From Ceratorhiza oryzae-sativae (taxonomy: Eukaryota > Basidiomycota > Agaricomycetes > Cantharellales > Ceratobasidiaceae): a DNA stretch of 64,000 nt. Location of the stretch: NCBI GenBank assembly GCA_030998015.1, contig JARWMV010000236.1, positions 1,178,001-1,242,000 of the forward strand, given 5' to 3'. A model generated the notes under the pieces. The model had not been told where the DNA came from, searched no databases, and was given only the letters and a program-made list of their open reading frames with translations. Of this stretch, positions 1 through 9,783 are shown piece by piece (position 1 is the stretch's first letter; every line of letters begins with the position of its first letter). The position numbers and the translations under genes were made by a program.

Positions 1-670
1 CTGGGGTGTATTGCTCTTGACATTTGGTCAGTATCCATGCTCGCCTCCCCTGCGGAAGCTAACCATTTGGGACGTTGCAGGCGCTATACTTGCTCATGTA
101 ACCATATCTATCGGTGCCGCAATCGACGTCTCTGAAATTCCGGGTCTGACCCTGTGCTACCGCAGACAGTAAGTGACCGCAGCGCCAGTTTAAGAGCTAA
201 TGATTGTTGCTCAACTGACTGTGTTTTAGTTTTCCTCTCACGTCTTTGTTGATTAGTGGGACGAGCATTACCTTGGAGATATATTTTATCGCGAGGTCGT
301 ATTTCTTGTTGGTTCCACAGTTCCTGAGCTTCCGTCACAAGGTATTTCCAAGAGGTTGCGAATCCAAACAACGGTCAGCTGAAAGACTTGTCAGGTGGAG
401 ATACTCATAGACGTACGCGTAGCCCGGGTTGCGAGTTTACTGTGTCTTGATCTTTTGACAGTCGTGCCCGCGGCTATACCAACCAGCATCACGGCTGAAT
501 TCGTACCTTTCAGTCTTGGGGTATTATTAGTGCTTGGTGAGCCCTGAAGCATTGTAAATTTGGGTTTATTCTGACTGAAGCTATAAAAAGCTGCATTCAA
601 CCACCGGCCACCTCAAACGATCGAGGCGGAATCAAGGAGCCTTCCGACCCTAGCTTCCCATCGTACGAGC
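1..670. other. Unassigned left edge of window
   Basis: No gene could be supported here. The first about 120 bases stay open on the plus strand and could be the last exon of a gene that begins outside the window, but the encoded peptide matches nothing I recognise. The minus-strand frames at 108-371 and 391-600 show no splice continuity or domain. The rest looks like AT-richer intergenic or upstream sequence for the ORF at 671. Confidence 0.4.
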
Positions 671-1579
671 ATGATCACTTTCCCCATGCATAATGGCGGT
701 GGTAATGGTTCCATGACCCATCCTCACGAAGTTCCAAAGAAATCGGACATCCTGATTCCGTTGCCACCGTCTCCGCCTCCCATCCCGACTCCAGCGAAAG
801 CCGCCAGCCGAGCGCCACGACGCAAATCTTCTATCGGGTCCCATATTACATATGACTCGGAAGCAGAGGCGCGTAGCGTTCATGGGGCTGTTGTTTCACT
901 TGCGTTCAAGAGCAGTGATATCGAGCCGGTACCTGCTATCCCTTATGGCCTCTTTCAGCCGAAGCTCGTCAGTTCGCCCAGGCTGGTAGCCCAAAGCCCA
1001 CAGCTTCCTCCCAAGAGTCCCCTTCTAGCGGGAAGCATGCCTACAAATCCAGGCTCGATACTCTCCCCCAGGTCGCGTGGGCCCTCGATGCTGAATCAAT
1101 CGCTGCCAACACCAGGTCCTGAATCTAAACCCCTAGCAGCTCCCGGGCTCAAGCTTATTATCCCCGACACTCCAAGCATCCGTAAAGAGGACTCGTCCGG
1201 AGGAAGCGAGCGCACAGAGTCGGTTGTATATGGCTCCGACATAATCCGTCGTCCGACGCTCCAGAAGCCGATCATAGTCAAACGCGCGGCGTCGACCTCA
1301 ACCTCAGGAGGTGTTTCGCATGGTACAACCTCGCCATATACTGGGCCCGACTTGCGTCTCCCCTCTGCGAGCAGTCACTCGACTTCGTTCGAAACGGGTG
1401 ATTATTATGCTGCACCTCGTAGAACTGGGTTCCACCGACCGTCGATCCTGGTTTCGTCTGGCTCTAAACTAGGCCCTTATAATGCAAACCGTCCGAATAC
1501 AATTGCAGGGGAGGGTGATATTCGTCCACTGTCATCCATTTGGTTAGAGCCTTGGGTGAACGGTTCCGAAGGCCATTGA
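671..1579 (+). CDS. Hypothetical Ser/Pro-rich protein
   Basis: This is an uninterrupted 302-codon frame starting at an ATG and ending in TGA. I do not recognise a domain. The protein is rich in Ser, Pro, Gly and Arg, with a Pro-only stretch near residues 34-45 (PPSPPPIPTP), several SP/TP sites and basic RRKSS patches. Such composition is typical of disordered, phosphorylated regulatory proteins in basidiomycetes. It has no signal peptide and no membrane segment. It may be the last exon of a larger gene, because the sequence just before 671 is open in another frame and could be spliced in. The long open frame on coding-like sequence supports it being real; the function is unknown. Confidence 0.55.
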   Translation: MITFPMHNGGGNGSMTHPHEVPKKSDILIPLPPSPPPIPTPAKAASRAPRRKSSIGSHITYDSEAEARSVHGAVVSLAFKSSDIEPVPAIPYGLFQPKLVSSPRLVAQSPQLPPKSPLLAGSMPTNPGSILSPRSRGPSMLNQSLPTPGPESKPLAAPGLKLIIPDTPSIRKEDSSGGSERTESVVYGSDIIRRPTLQKPIIVKRAASTSTSGGVSHGTTSPYTGPDLRLPSASSHSTSFETGDYYAAPRRTGFHRPSILVSSGSKLGPYNANRPNTIAGEGDIRPLSSIWLEPWVNGSEGH

Positions 1580-1879
1580 ATGTCTTAGTTGAGTTATATT
1601 TTTGTCCACGTCGTTTCAGAGCCGGTGCAATTTGTATCACTGTCCTTGTATATAAATTTGTTTGTACCAAACACATACATTCATTGACGGATTCGTAATT
1701 TAAGATAAACAACAGGCATTTTTGTGAAAGGTGTCGAATGTTTAGAGAGCGTGGCAGAGACTATTGGTCGACTGCTACGATATAGCAATAAGAATGAAAG
1801 AAGCGCATATAGTCCATACTAACAAAGTAGGTTTCAGTGGGAGGTTAAATAGTAACGGCGAAGTTAGGTCCATGTAGGT
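1580..1879. other. Convergent intergenic region
   Basis: This 300-base stretch lies between the 3' end of the Ser/Pro-rich gene and the 3' end of the minus-strand small gene. It is AT-rich and contains TATAAA-like and AATAAG-like stretches that would suit two opposing polyadenylation regions. Nothing else is seen. Confidence 0.4.
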
Positions 1880-2557
1880 CTATTCGATTTTGTCGGATGC
1901 TTGCATGTATTCTCGAAGTTCGAGGCCAGCCAAGGTAGCCTGCTCTCTATCCTCGTTGGTCTCTTCACCGACCTGGTCTTGGGCAATCAAAGCGTCTTGC
2001 ATCGCAGTAACGGCCCTGCTTGGGATGCCCAGACGCACCCAGTTGTCCGAATACAGCATGAGCAAACAGACTACAGTCGGGCTGACCCGCCTCGGGCGAC
2101 AGCAGCTTGACGGGCTTGGGATATACACAAGTGAAGATATCCATGGGCGTAGGAGTATTTTCCCCGAGCAATGCACGCATGGAACGGACCAGATAGACTG
2201 GGTTAATTCCGTTGAAAAAAGGCGAGCGGAGGGCCGGCGACGTGTTAGTGGAGGTTCCTTCTTCGGGTTTCTGTTTATCCTGCCTCAGCCGTTTGGGCTT
2301 CGAGGAGGTCGCTGCAGGCCGTGTTGATACAGAGACGACCTCCGGGAGCGTGGATTTGTTTGATTTGATTCGGACTCGTTTGGGGTACGGCGAATGTCTA
2401 ACGGCTTCGCTAGACTTCGTATTGTACCTAGGTGTACGGGGAGACATCTCTTCAATGGATTTGGTGGGTGAGGTGGTGGTTCATACAAAACGAAGATTTT
2501 AGGCCTCACTTTAAGAGCCACCCGGCTGGGCCGGCCTATAGATTTGAGTCGGGCCAT
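1880..2557 (-). CDS. Hypothetical small basic protein, three exons
   Basis: I rebuilt three exons on the minus strand: 2557-2487, 2427-2129 and 2070-1880, with introns 2428-2486 (59 nt, GTATGA...CTAG) and 2071-2128 (58 nt, GTGTAT...GTAG). The exon total is 561 nt, divisible by three, giving 186 residues. The N-terminal half is basic and rich in Lys, Arg, Ser and Pro (for example SSKPKRLRQDKQKPEEG). The C-terminal half looks folded, with hydrophobic helices around FCLLMLYSDNWVRLGIPS and an acidic end. I do not recognise the family. The protein resembles small chromatin or nuclear factors only in composition. It is divergent from the WIP gene. Confidence 0.6.
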
Positions 2558-2946
2558 GTCGCGCTTAAAAATATTGGAGAAGTCTATATCTCGGCTGAGG
2601 TTGGGTTATGCCTAAACTGTGAGCAGGCCAATCGGCACATGGCAGGTCCTACAACTAGATATTAGACCTCAGAGTCGTTGCCCTAGAGGTTGAGTTTGAT
2701 GGAGCTACGAAACCCAGCGATGATTCTGTGTTTTAAAATCCAAAAATTCACCATAGATAATATATAGTCGATTTTTCATTGCGAGCCAAGAGCAGGAGGG
2801 GCGCGGTGATAAAGTCAAGCATAGGAATAGAACGCGCAGTCGGTGACATAACGCAGGGGCTGTGCAGGACGTGTCGTATTTAACCCACAACCGACCACCA
2901 CGGCACCCTGCGATCATCCCCTCCCTCCCAGCATTAGCAAGTTGTT
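2558..2946. promoter_or_regulatory. Divergent intergenic region, small hypothetical / WIP
   Basis: This 389-base region separates the start of the minus-strand small gene from the start of the verprolin-like gene. It includes the AT-rich tract at about 2745-2775 with TATATA on either strand, a plausible core promoter. No ORF here looks real. Confidence 0.4.
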
Positions 2947-4462
2947 ATGGATAGCAGTCTATTAGCTGCCATCCAGGCCGGAAAGAAACTAAAAAAGGCA
3001 GAGACCAATGATAGGTCTGCACCGTTGGTTGATGGTGGTTCAAAACCATCCGGCGGCGGTGGTGGTGGTGGTGGAGGCGGCGGCGGCGGACCAGGAGGTG
3101 TAGCAGCAGCAGCTGCTTCCATGGGCCCTCAATTGGGCGGGCTGTTTGCAGGAGGTATACCGAAACTGAAGCCGGCGGGGCAGAATGGACCTGGTATGTA
3201 ACATTACTAGTTTGTCTTTCATGTTGCATCTCACGACCAACCCCAACAATTAGCCAAAGCTCCACCTCTCGGGAAGCCGCCCGCAGTGCCCCGCCAGCCG
3301 GCTGCTCCGCCTCCCGCACCGCCGGCGGCTCCTCCACCTCGTCCACCTCCAGCGCCACCATCCGGCGCGCCTCCTCGCCCCCCAGCTGCCCCTCCTCCAC
3401 CACCTGTTTCAGCACCCCCACCTCCTCGACCCCCTGCGCCCTCGGCACCCCCACCTCGCGCACCTCCGCCGCGACCAGAAGCTGCTCCGCCAACCCGTGC
3501 CCCTGCTCCCCCGCGCGCGCCGCCTCCACCACCCGCTTCACGCCCAGCAGCCCCTCCGCCACCTGCTCCACCCATTCGCCCCCCTGCTGCTGCACCACCA
3601 CAACCACCCTCGGCACCTCCACGGCCTGCCCCTACGCTCCCGGTTCGAACGCCAACTATAAGCGACCCCTCCCCTCCACCGCGTCCTGCTAGCGCAGCAC
3701 CCTTGGGAAGAGCAGTACCGCCTCCACCTCCTGCGCGCAGTGGCACGGTCGCGCCAAATCTGCCGGCTAGGCGTGCAGTTCCCCCTCCTCCTAGCGGCCC
3801 TCCAAGCGCACCGCCTCGGGCACCCCCCTTCACTACCTGCTCGAGTAGTCCCTCCGCCTCCTGCTTCCAGTGCGCCGACGACTCCTGCGAGACATATCCC
3901 GCCGCCTCCCCCATCTCGCGCAGCTGCTCTACCCCCTCCGATACGCCAACGCTCAGTATCTAATCAGGAACCGCCCAGGGCACCCTCCCCTCCCCGGAGC
4001 CAGAACCTGATCCCGAGCCCCTTCGTGTCCCTTCATTTAGTCGTCCGGCTCCCCCTGCTGCACCCCCGCAGCGTCCGGCTTCGACGGGACCCCCGACACG
4101 AAGCGCACCAGCACCACCCCCGTCCCGCGCACCACCTCCACCAGCGCCGTCCGGTCGACCAGTCTCAGCAGCAGTTAATGGAGTTGTGCAGAGTAGCGCC
4201 TTGGGGTGCACTCCCGGACTATGAGTGAGAGTGCAGTCTCTGCTCCTCCTGTCAAGAAGGGTAAAAGTAAGAACTAGAAGCACTCACTCTTTGTTTCTCC
4301 ACTAATTTGTTTGTTGCAGTCCCAGAGCCCCCATCAAAATCTGGGGATAATGTGTTTCCCTCGCCGTCGGCTTTCCCGCCCCCACGTCCGTTTGTCGCGG
4401 CCGCTCGTAACTATCGAAGTGGGAACACAAAAGGGAGCGCGTTCAACCTTGGCCAGTTGTAG
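2947..4462 (+). CDS. WIP/verprolin-family actin regulator, frame-broken
   Basis: The protein starts with a WH2 actin-binding motif: MDSSLLAAIQAGKKLKKAET is close to the verprolin/WIP N-terminus (LL.xI..G.KLKK). A poly-Gly tract of about 13 residues follows, then several hundred residues of PPPxP-type repeats that would bind profilin and SH3 domains. The last exon after about 4318 encodes a WIP-like C-terminus (AFPPPRPFVAAARNYRSG, then a stop at 4460-4462), the region that binds WASP. WIP family proteins stabilise WASP and promote Arp2/3-dependent actin patches at the cell cortex. A first intron lies near 3195-3253 and another near 4266-4319. The Pro-rich coding region changes frame near 3825-3835, about 3985-3995 and about 4190-4205, two of them beside C runs, so this version does not read straight through. 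These breaks are likely assembly indels. Confidence 0.8.
3049..3091 (+). repeat. GGT/GGC trinucleotide tract encoding poly-Gly
   Basis: A run of glycine codons (mostly GGT and GGC) inside the WIP first exon encodes about 13 Gly in a row. It separates the WH2 motif from the rest of the protein and is a likely length-variable microsatellite. Confidence 0.8.
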
Positions 4463-4737
4463 GGTTGCATACAGGCAGAATATACCTATATTTACATTAC
4501 CACTGCAATGTTCCTCTTTCGGTTTTAATCCAAACAGTCTGTTTCTGGAAAGTCGCAGCCATCCGGCGATCTAAGAAGCTCGTGATTATGCATTCAAATA
4601 AACCTCGGCCGATGTTAATTCTAGCGACGACCACGACATCCTGTATGATTCAGCTGGGCCTCTTGCGTGCTCTCAGATACTCAACTTGCTTACGACTTGC
4701 AGGACATCGCACCTTTTATCCAACGTACTCTCGAGCG

Positions 4738-6418
4738 ATGACATCGACCACCAGTGGCCGGCAGGCTCCAAAGCTGCCAGTTGCCGACCGGATGCACACG
4801 GGTCGTGCGATGGCGCAGGATGTGTGGTCGATATACAAGTTGAGTAGCGGTGGGTTTTTGACAGGCTCGTGCTCAACGCCTCCCCAGTGCCGCAAACTTG
4901 CCCGCGGATTGCATCAACCTCGGACAAGGATACATGAATTTCTCACCACCCCAATGGGTCAAAGAAGCTGCTGACACGGCGCTGTCCACTGTCGCTGCGA
5001 ACCACTACTCTCATCCCAAGGGTCGGATGCGTCTCCGTGAGGCACTCCGGGCACACTACAGCCCCGAGTTTCCGAATCTTGGGCGGGAGCTGGACGTAGA
5101 GACTGAAATTCTCGTTACGAGTGGTGCGAACGAAGGTGAGTCATACACGACACCACCGTAATCACGTACTAAGTTGTAGGCCAGTATGCTATGTTTACTG
5201 CGTTCCTCAATCCAGGTGACGAGGTGATCATGTTCGAGCCATTCTTTGACCAGTATCTGCCCTCTATCACTTTTAACGCTGGTGTCCCCGTATATGTCCC
5301 ACTCCACCCTCCTCCCAAGGACAAGGCCAAACCCACCAGCGGAGATTGGTACATTGACTTTGACGAACTCAGACGTTCAATCACGCCCAAGGCTAAAATG
5401 ATCATTATCAATACGCCGCACAACCCGGTCGGCAAAGTCTTTACTCGGACGGAACTCGAGAAGATCGCAACATTGGCGGAGGAATTCAATTTGATTGTCA
5501 TGTGTGACGAAGTGGTGCGTATGTATGCGGGTTGTTATCATCAGCCTGGATCTCACGGCCTGCATACAGTACGATTGTCTCGTGTTTGACGGCAAGGAAC
5601 ATGTCCGGTTTGCTACGCTTCCTGGAATGTGGGACCGGACCGTCACCGTCGGCTCCGCGGGAAGTAAGTCCGAGGTTCTTCTCGGCACCCCCCCCCCCCC
5701 ACACACACACACATATACACCGTTCTGATCTCGCTTGCAGAGTCCTTTGCCGCAACCGGATGGCGTGTCGGTTGGCTCATTGGACCCCCAAGTCTGATCG
5801 GCCCTACGCTGGCAGCCACAACCCGAATTGTGTTTTGTACCAACTCGCCATTGCAAGAAGCTGCCGCCGCCGGACTTGAACAAGCTGCCCAACGAAACTT
5901 TTTCGATATTCAGCGCAAGGAGTATGCCCAACGTCGGGATATCCTACTGAGTGCGTTTGATAGGCTCGGACTGAGGTACTCGGTTCCAGAGGGGAGCTAT
6001 TTCGTGTTGGTCGTGAGTAGTGAGACCGGGCTGTGGGTAAAACTCTCACCGAGTTTGTGATTAGGATATTTCGGGAGTGAAGATCCCGGATGATTATCCT
6101 TATCCCAAGTCGATCGACGGACGAGGCAAGATTTCAGGTACATAACGTCGAGGTGTTTGGTCAGAGCGGTGGCTAATCTCAAGTGACGCAGAGCAAGCTG
6201 GTTCATTGCCCAAGAGATTGGCGTGTCGACTATTCCGGTTAGCGAGGTAAGCATCAAAGGCTAATTGTAATCAGCGCATACTAATATAGGTCTAGTTTTA
6301 CTGCGACGAGCATCGAAACATTGGGGAATCATACATTCGTTTCGCGTTCTGCAAAGACGAGGATACGTTGAGACTTGCCGGGGATCGATTGAATGGCCTT
6401 ACCAAGTATCTCTCATAG
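4738..6418 (+). CDS. BNA3: Kynurenine aminotransferase / cysteine-S-conjugate beta-lyase (BNA3-like)
   Basis: This is a PLP fold-type I class I/II aminotransferase of the KAT family, which converts kynurenine to kynurenic acid and can act on other amino acids. Eight exons are supported: 4738-4838, 4888-5135, 5180-5514, 5570-5663, 5741-6012, 6065-6137, 6194-6246, 6296-6418. They total 1299 nt, exactly 432 codons plus stop. Family motifs run continuously: CINLGQGYMNFSPPQWV near the start, the PLP-ring site NTPHNPVGKVF, CDEVYDCLVFD, the Schiff-base lysine in SAGKSFAATGWRVGW, and FYCDEHRNIGESYIRFAFCK at the end. The frame is open upstream with further ATGs at 4645 and 4588; the 4645 start adds 31 residues rich in Arg and hydrophobics with no acidic residue, like a mitochondrial presequence. 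Yeast Bna3 is reported in cytosol and mitochondria. The gene is convergent with PDI. Confidence 0.93.
5687..5719 (+). repeat. Poly-C plus (CA)n microsatellite in an intron
   Basis: A homopolymer of about a dozen C is followed directly by a CA dinucleotide run. It sits inside intron 5664-5740 of the aminotransferase, 20-30 bases before the acceptor, and acts as part of a pyrimidine-rich tract. It is likely polymorphic. Confidence 0.9.
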
Positions 6419-6580
6419 AATGTGTATCGCACACAAATGTTTTAAATGGAGACCTCGAATACAGGTATTCACACACGCTTCCAGGATGTCGTAACGTGGG
6501 TTCAATATTTATAGTAAATCAACTAGTACTACAGAGTGTGAAATCCCTTTTGGTGGGGGGCGTCTCGACATGAATATCAT

Positions 6581-8291
6581 CTAAAGCTCCTCGTGTGCAG
6601 CAGGGGCAGTGGTGGCCTCCGGAGCAGGCTCAGGCTTGACCTCGGGTTGAGAAACCTTGTTCTTGGCGTGGGTCTGGACGAACTCGATGAGAGACTCGAG
6701 GGAGCGGTCACCCTCGTACTCGATAAAGTCCCTAGTACCAGCAGGCTTGAACTTGAGAGCGGGGAAGCCAGAGATCTTGAAGCCAGCCGACGCGGGGAGG
6801 TCGTTGGTAGTGGCGTCCATCTTGAGACTACGGGAAGAGTCAGCACGGTGGCGAGGATACACCAGAATACAAACTTACACAGTGAGCTTGTCCTTCTGGT
6901 CCTTGTAGAGCTCAGCGAGGTTCTCCCAAACAGGCTTGAGGCGCTTGCAGTGTCCGCACCAGGGCGCGTAGAACTCGGCAAAGACATCCTTGGAGTCGTC
7001 AAAGACAACCTCCTCAAACTTGGTGCCGACCAAGGTGTAGGACGCATCATCCTGAGTCTCAGGGACGGGATCCGACTTGAGCTTGGGCTGGAGCTTGCCA
7101 GCAAGGAAATCGGAGACGTGGGAGGTGACGGAAGTGGCAGTCGGGTCGGCAGACTGGTCGAGAGGGTACTTGAGCGACTGGGGCATGTCGTCGACGACAA
7201 ACGCGGGCCACTTGGTCTCCAAGAGGTTCAAGGATTGAGCGTGCTGTGCGTACTTGACGGCATCGATCCAGACAAAGTTGACCTTGCCCTTGAATTGTTT
7301 AGCGACCGGGGTGATCTCAGCGATCAACTCGTCCTTCGTCTTCGAGTCGGTGGGGTCAAGGAAGAGGTATGCAAGAGGGAGACCAGATTGAGCATAGGTG
7401 GGGTAGTTCTCGCCACCGATCTCATCGAGATGAGGCACAGCGTTTTCCTTGACGAACGCGGTGATAGCGTCGACAGAGGCCGACTTGACGGCATCAGCCG
7501 GGAGATCGACGCGACCCTCGTCGAAGGACTGAAACAGGGAAATTAAGCTCTAGGGACGCGTACGAGTATGCCTAGAATTACCAACCTTGTAGACGACGAG
7601 TGCGGGGGGAGTAACACCAGCCTCCTTGATGGCAGCGGGGTCGGTGGTAGCACCGAAGAGGTAGTCATCACGGTGGGACTCGGCGGCCTCCTTGATGGCA
7701 GAGACGAGCGCGTCGGTCTCGGCGTCGGTGTAAGCGACAACGACGACCTTGTCATCCTTGATGAACTTGGTGTGGTTGTCCGAGGTAACGACAGAGAGGG
7801 CAGGGAGTGCCTGCTTCTTCATGTAGCTGACGATCCCATCGGCCTTGCGAGGACCACCGTACTCCTTGTCCTTTCCATTGCGGAAGACTTTGAGAGTGCT
7901 GTCAAAGTTGACGTGTAAGCGCGCTGCAAAGCAAAGATGCCAAGCGAGACATACGGGTAGCCTCCGACGTTGTTGGCCTGGCAGAGGTCGGCATGCTCCA
8001 CGCAGTCGACCTTTGCGAGCTTAGCTCCGCCCTCTTTCTTGAGAGTAGTCGCAGCCTCCTCGTACTCGGGAGCAAGGGCCTTGCAGTGGCCGCACCATGG
8101 GGCAAAGAACTCGACGAGCATGAGGTCCTCTGCGTCGACAGAGGCCTTGAAGTTGTCGGCTGTCAGGTCAATGACATCCGAGGCAGCGACAAAAGACTGA
8201 AACCGGCGTTAGCGGGGGCAAACGGCGCGACGGAGAGAGGACGTACTGCGCCGAGCACAAGAGATCCAAGAACGGCGGCAGAGAAACGCAT
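6581..8291 (-). CDS. PDI1: Protein disulfide isomerase, ER lumen
   Basis: This is a full-length PDI with the a-b-b'-a' layout, catalysing disulfide formation and isomerisation in the ER. Exons on the minus strand are 8291-8247, 8196-7955, 7898-7586, 7528-6879 and 6827-6581; the introns are 50-57 nt and the exons total 1497 nt (498 residues), the normal size. Residues 1-18 ([15 protein letters not shown]...) form a signal peptide. Two thioredoxin active sites are present: [20 protein letters not shown] in domain a and [20 protein letters not shown] in domain a'. Each has the CGHC redox pair. [10 protein letters not shown] motif follows the second site as in other PDIs. The tail is Ala/Pro/Glu-rich and ends in HEEL, a variant of HDEL for ER retrieval. 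A TATATAA box lies 72-79 bases upstream. Confidence 0.97.
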
Positions 8292-8785
8292 GGTGCACGC
8301 GTCGGGGGTGGAGAGCGATGAGGTGGAGGGAGAGTGAGTGCATTGGGGCGCGTCCAGACGCGTTATATAAGCGCCGACCGGCATACGTGGCACATACATG
8401 CTCGTCCACGGAACACCGCATCGGGAAAGCCGAATGCGCCGTAAGCCGCACGCGACGCTCGCAAATCAGCCAGCGCAACATTTGCTCGACGTATCTCCCG
8501 AAGATTCCGGGCGGCGCGACAGCGCTCGAGCCCGGCGAGAACGTGTCGCTTGCTCAGTGGGTGCCTGCACCATCGAACGCCTCATACGAGCGCCGTCCGC
8601 CGATGGCCAGCCGGAACAGAACTAGACGCTGTTCAAAGACCGCCCGACAGCCGGCTAGGCGCGAAATGGGCAATATATGCGGTGCTATAGCCTAGATCGT
8701 GTACTGCCCGCCCTGGATCTCGAATTTGAAATGGATTCAAGATACGTGTTCACTCTGTATGCTTTACATAGCATCCATCTCCCGA
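8292..8785. promoter_or_regulatory. PDI upstream region
   Basis: This 494-base region lies between the PDI start and the 3' end of the isochorismatase-like gene, both on the minus strand. It holds the TATA element below and a GC-rich segment with CG-dense words. ORFs here lack splice continuity and domains, so I treat them as chance. Unfolded-protein-response elements might be expected but none was recognised with confidence. Confidence 0.45.
8363..8370 (-). promoter_or_regulatory. TATA box of the PDI gene
   Basis: The palindromic octamer TTATATAA sits 72-79 bases upstream of the PDI start codon, at a suitable distance for a core promoter with a short 5' leader. The surrounding sequence is GC-rich, so the element stands out. 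Confidence 0.6.
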
Positions 8786-9783
8786 CTAAGCGATCGGGCG
8801 TGTCCCAGAGCCATCTCCCAGCAGCGAAGTAAGCACCTGCCTACTCTTCTCTCGTTCTTCCTTCATCGCAGCTCCAAATGCGCGGAACGAAGGCCCAGAC
8901 GCATCACCTGGTTGGGTTAATCCCCCGATATATCCCCCAGCTCCAACGAAGGACTCACCAATCAATTGATAGAGCATACTCTCGCTTGTCGTGATCTGTG
9001 CTCCGGCCTGGCGCATCCTCGCCAAGGCCCATGGAATTTCTTCCTTGTTGCACGACGATACGCCGTCGGCCAATACGTGGACGTCGATACCACGTTGGAG
9101 CAGGTCGAGTGTTGTTTGGGTGATGCAGATTTGTGCCTGCAGGGAGTGGTGAGACCAGGGGCCATTTAAGCTCGTCGTGAGAGTGGAGTCGGCTCCCACG
9201 AAACGCACCTCGATGCCCATCAGCACAACTCCATTGATGCGGTATCTATGGATAGCCTCTTCAACTTCGCTGGTGATCATGGAAAATCTGGTTGGCTGTT
9301 TTAGTTCTTGCGGCAAAGTCCGTTATGCATGCGCACTTGCTTGGTCTTTGAGAACGTTCCTATCTCAAGAGGGCCAAGTTCATCATAATTGAGTTCCGGT
9401 ACAGTTGCTCCGAATACTGTGAAATCGTTGCAACATGCAGCGTCTCGCACGTGTGTGTGTGTGCACATACCTCGAGGGTGTTGTTCGGTGGTTAGAACTG
9501 GCACGTTGAGAATCTTCACAGAGCAAGTCCAGGATCAGGGTCAGGCAAGGAATCGTCCGCGAAGGCGGCAAAGTACCTTGGCCATCCTGATCATCTTCTT
9601 GCTCGTATAAACAATATCGTCAAACTTCCAAATGACACCCCCTAGACTCGAGCGCGCTCAAGCGACAGTCGATTGATAACATGAAAACATACAAGACTTA
9701 CGAATACGCTCCTGTAAATCGCAAATGAAGAACGCCGTGCGCGCCGGATCTACTTTGACCACCCTTGCTACAACGTTAGCCAT
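8786..9783 (-). CDS. Isochorismatase-family cysteine hydrolase
   Basis: The protein belongs to the isochorismatase-like (ISOC) hydrolases; fungal members of this subgroup have no settled substrate. Six exons on the minus strand are 9783-9702, 9641-9577, 9513-9471, 9416-9337, 9295-9209 and 9136-8786; they total 708 nt (235 residues), a typical size. Key motifs are present: the catalytic Asp in TAFFICDLQERI (about residue 20), a Lys-rich stretch after VIWKFDDIVY, TEQHPRVFGATVPEL, and the nucleophile region GIEAQICITQTTLDLLQRG with its Cys. ADGVSSCNKEEI and MRQAGAQITTSESMLYQL complete the fold. There is no targeting signal, so cytosol is likely. One intron (9296-9336) is only 41 nt, and the intron 9417-9470 contains a GT repeat. 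It is close in type to Mar1/ISOCHD2 proteins. Confidence 0.92.
9450..9463 (+). repeat. (GT)n microsatellite in an intron
   Basis: Alternating GT dinucleotides lie inside intron 9417-9470 of the isochorismatase-like gene. It is a short simple repeat and a likely site of length variation. Confidence 0.85.

Noticed and set aside
1..180. End of a protein kinase gene suggested by a GCIALDIWS-like peptide
   Set aside because: The match is too short and lacks other kinase subdomains in the window.
3636..3652. GGTTCGAAC-like word resembling a tRNA T-arm
   Set aside because: It lies inside Pro-rich coding sequence and no acceptor or anticodon arm can be folded around it.
2945..3914. Long minus-strand Gly/Val/Arg-rich ORFs opposite the WIP gene
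   Set aside because: They are the reverse complement of Pro codons in a repetitive Pro-rich region and have no independent support.
6577..7546. Long ORFs on both strands over the PDI gene (plus 6593-7546, minus 6577-7200 in another frame)
   Set aside because: Composition mirrors codon bias of the PDI frame; the PDI exons explain the region completely.
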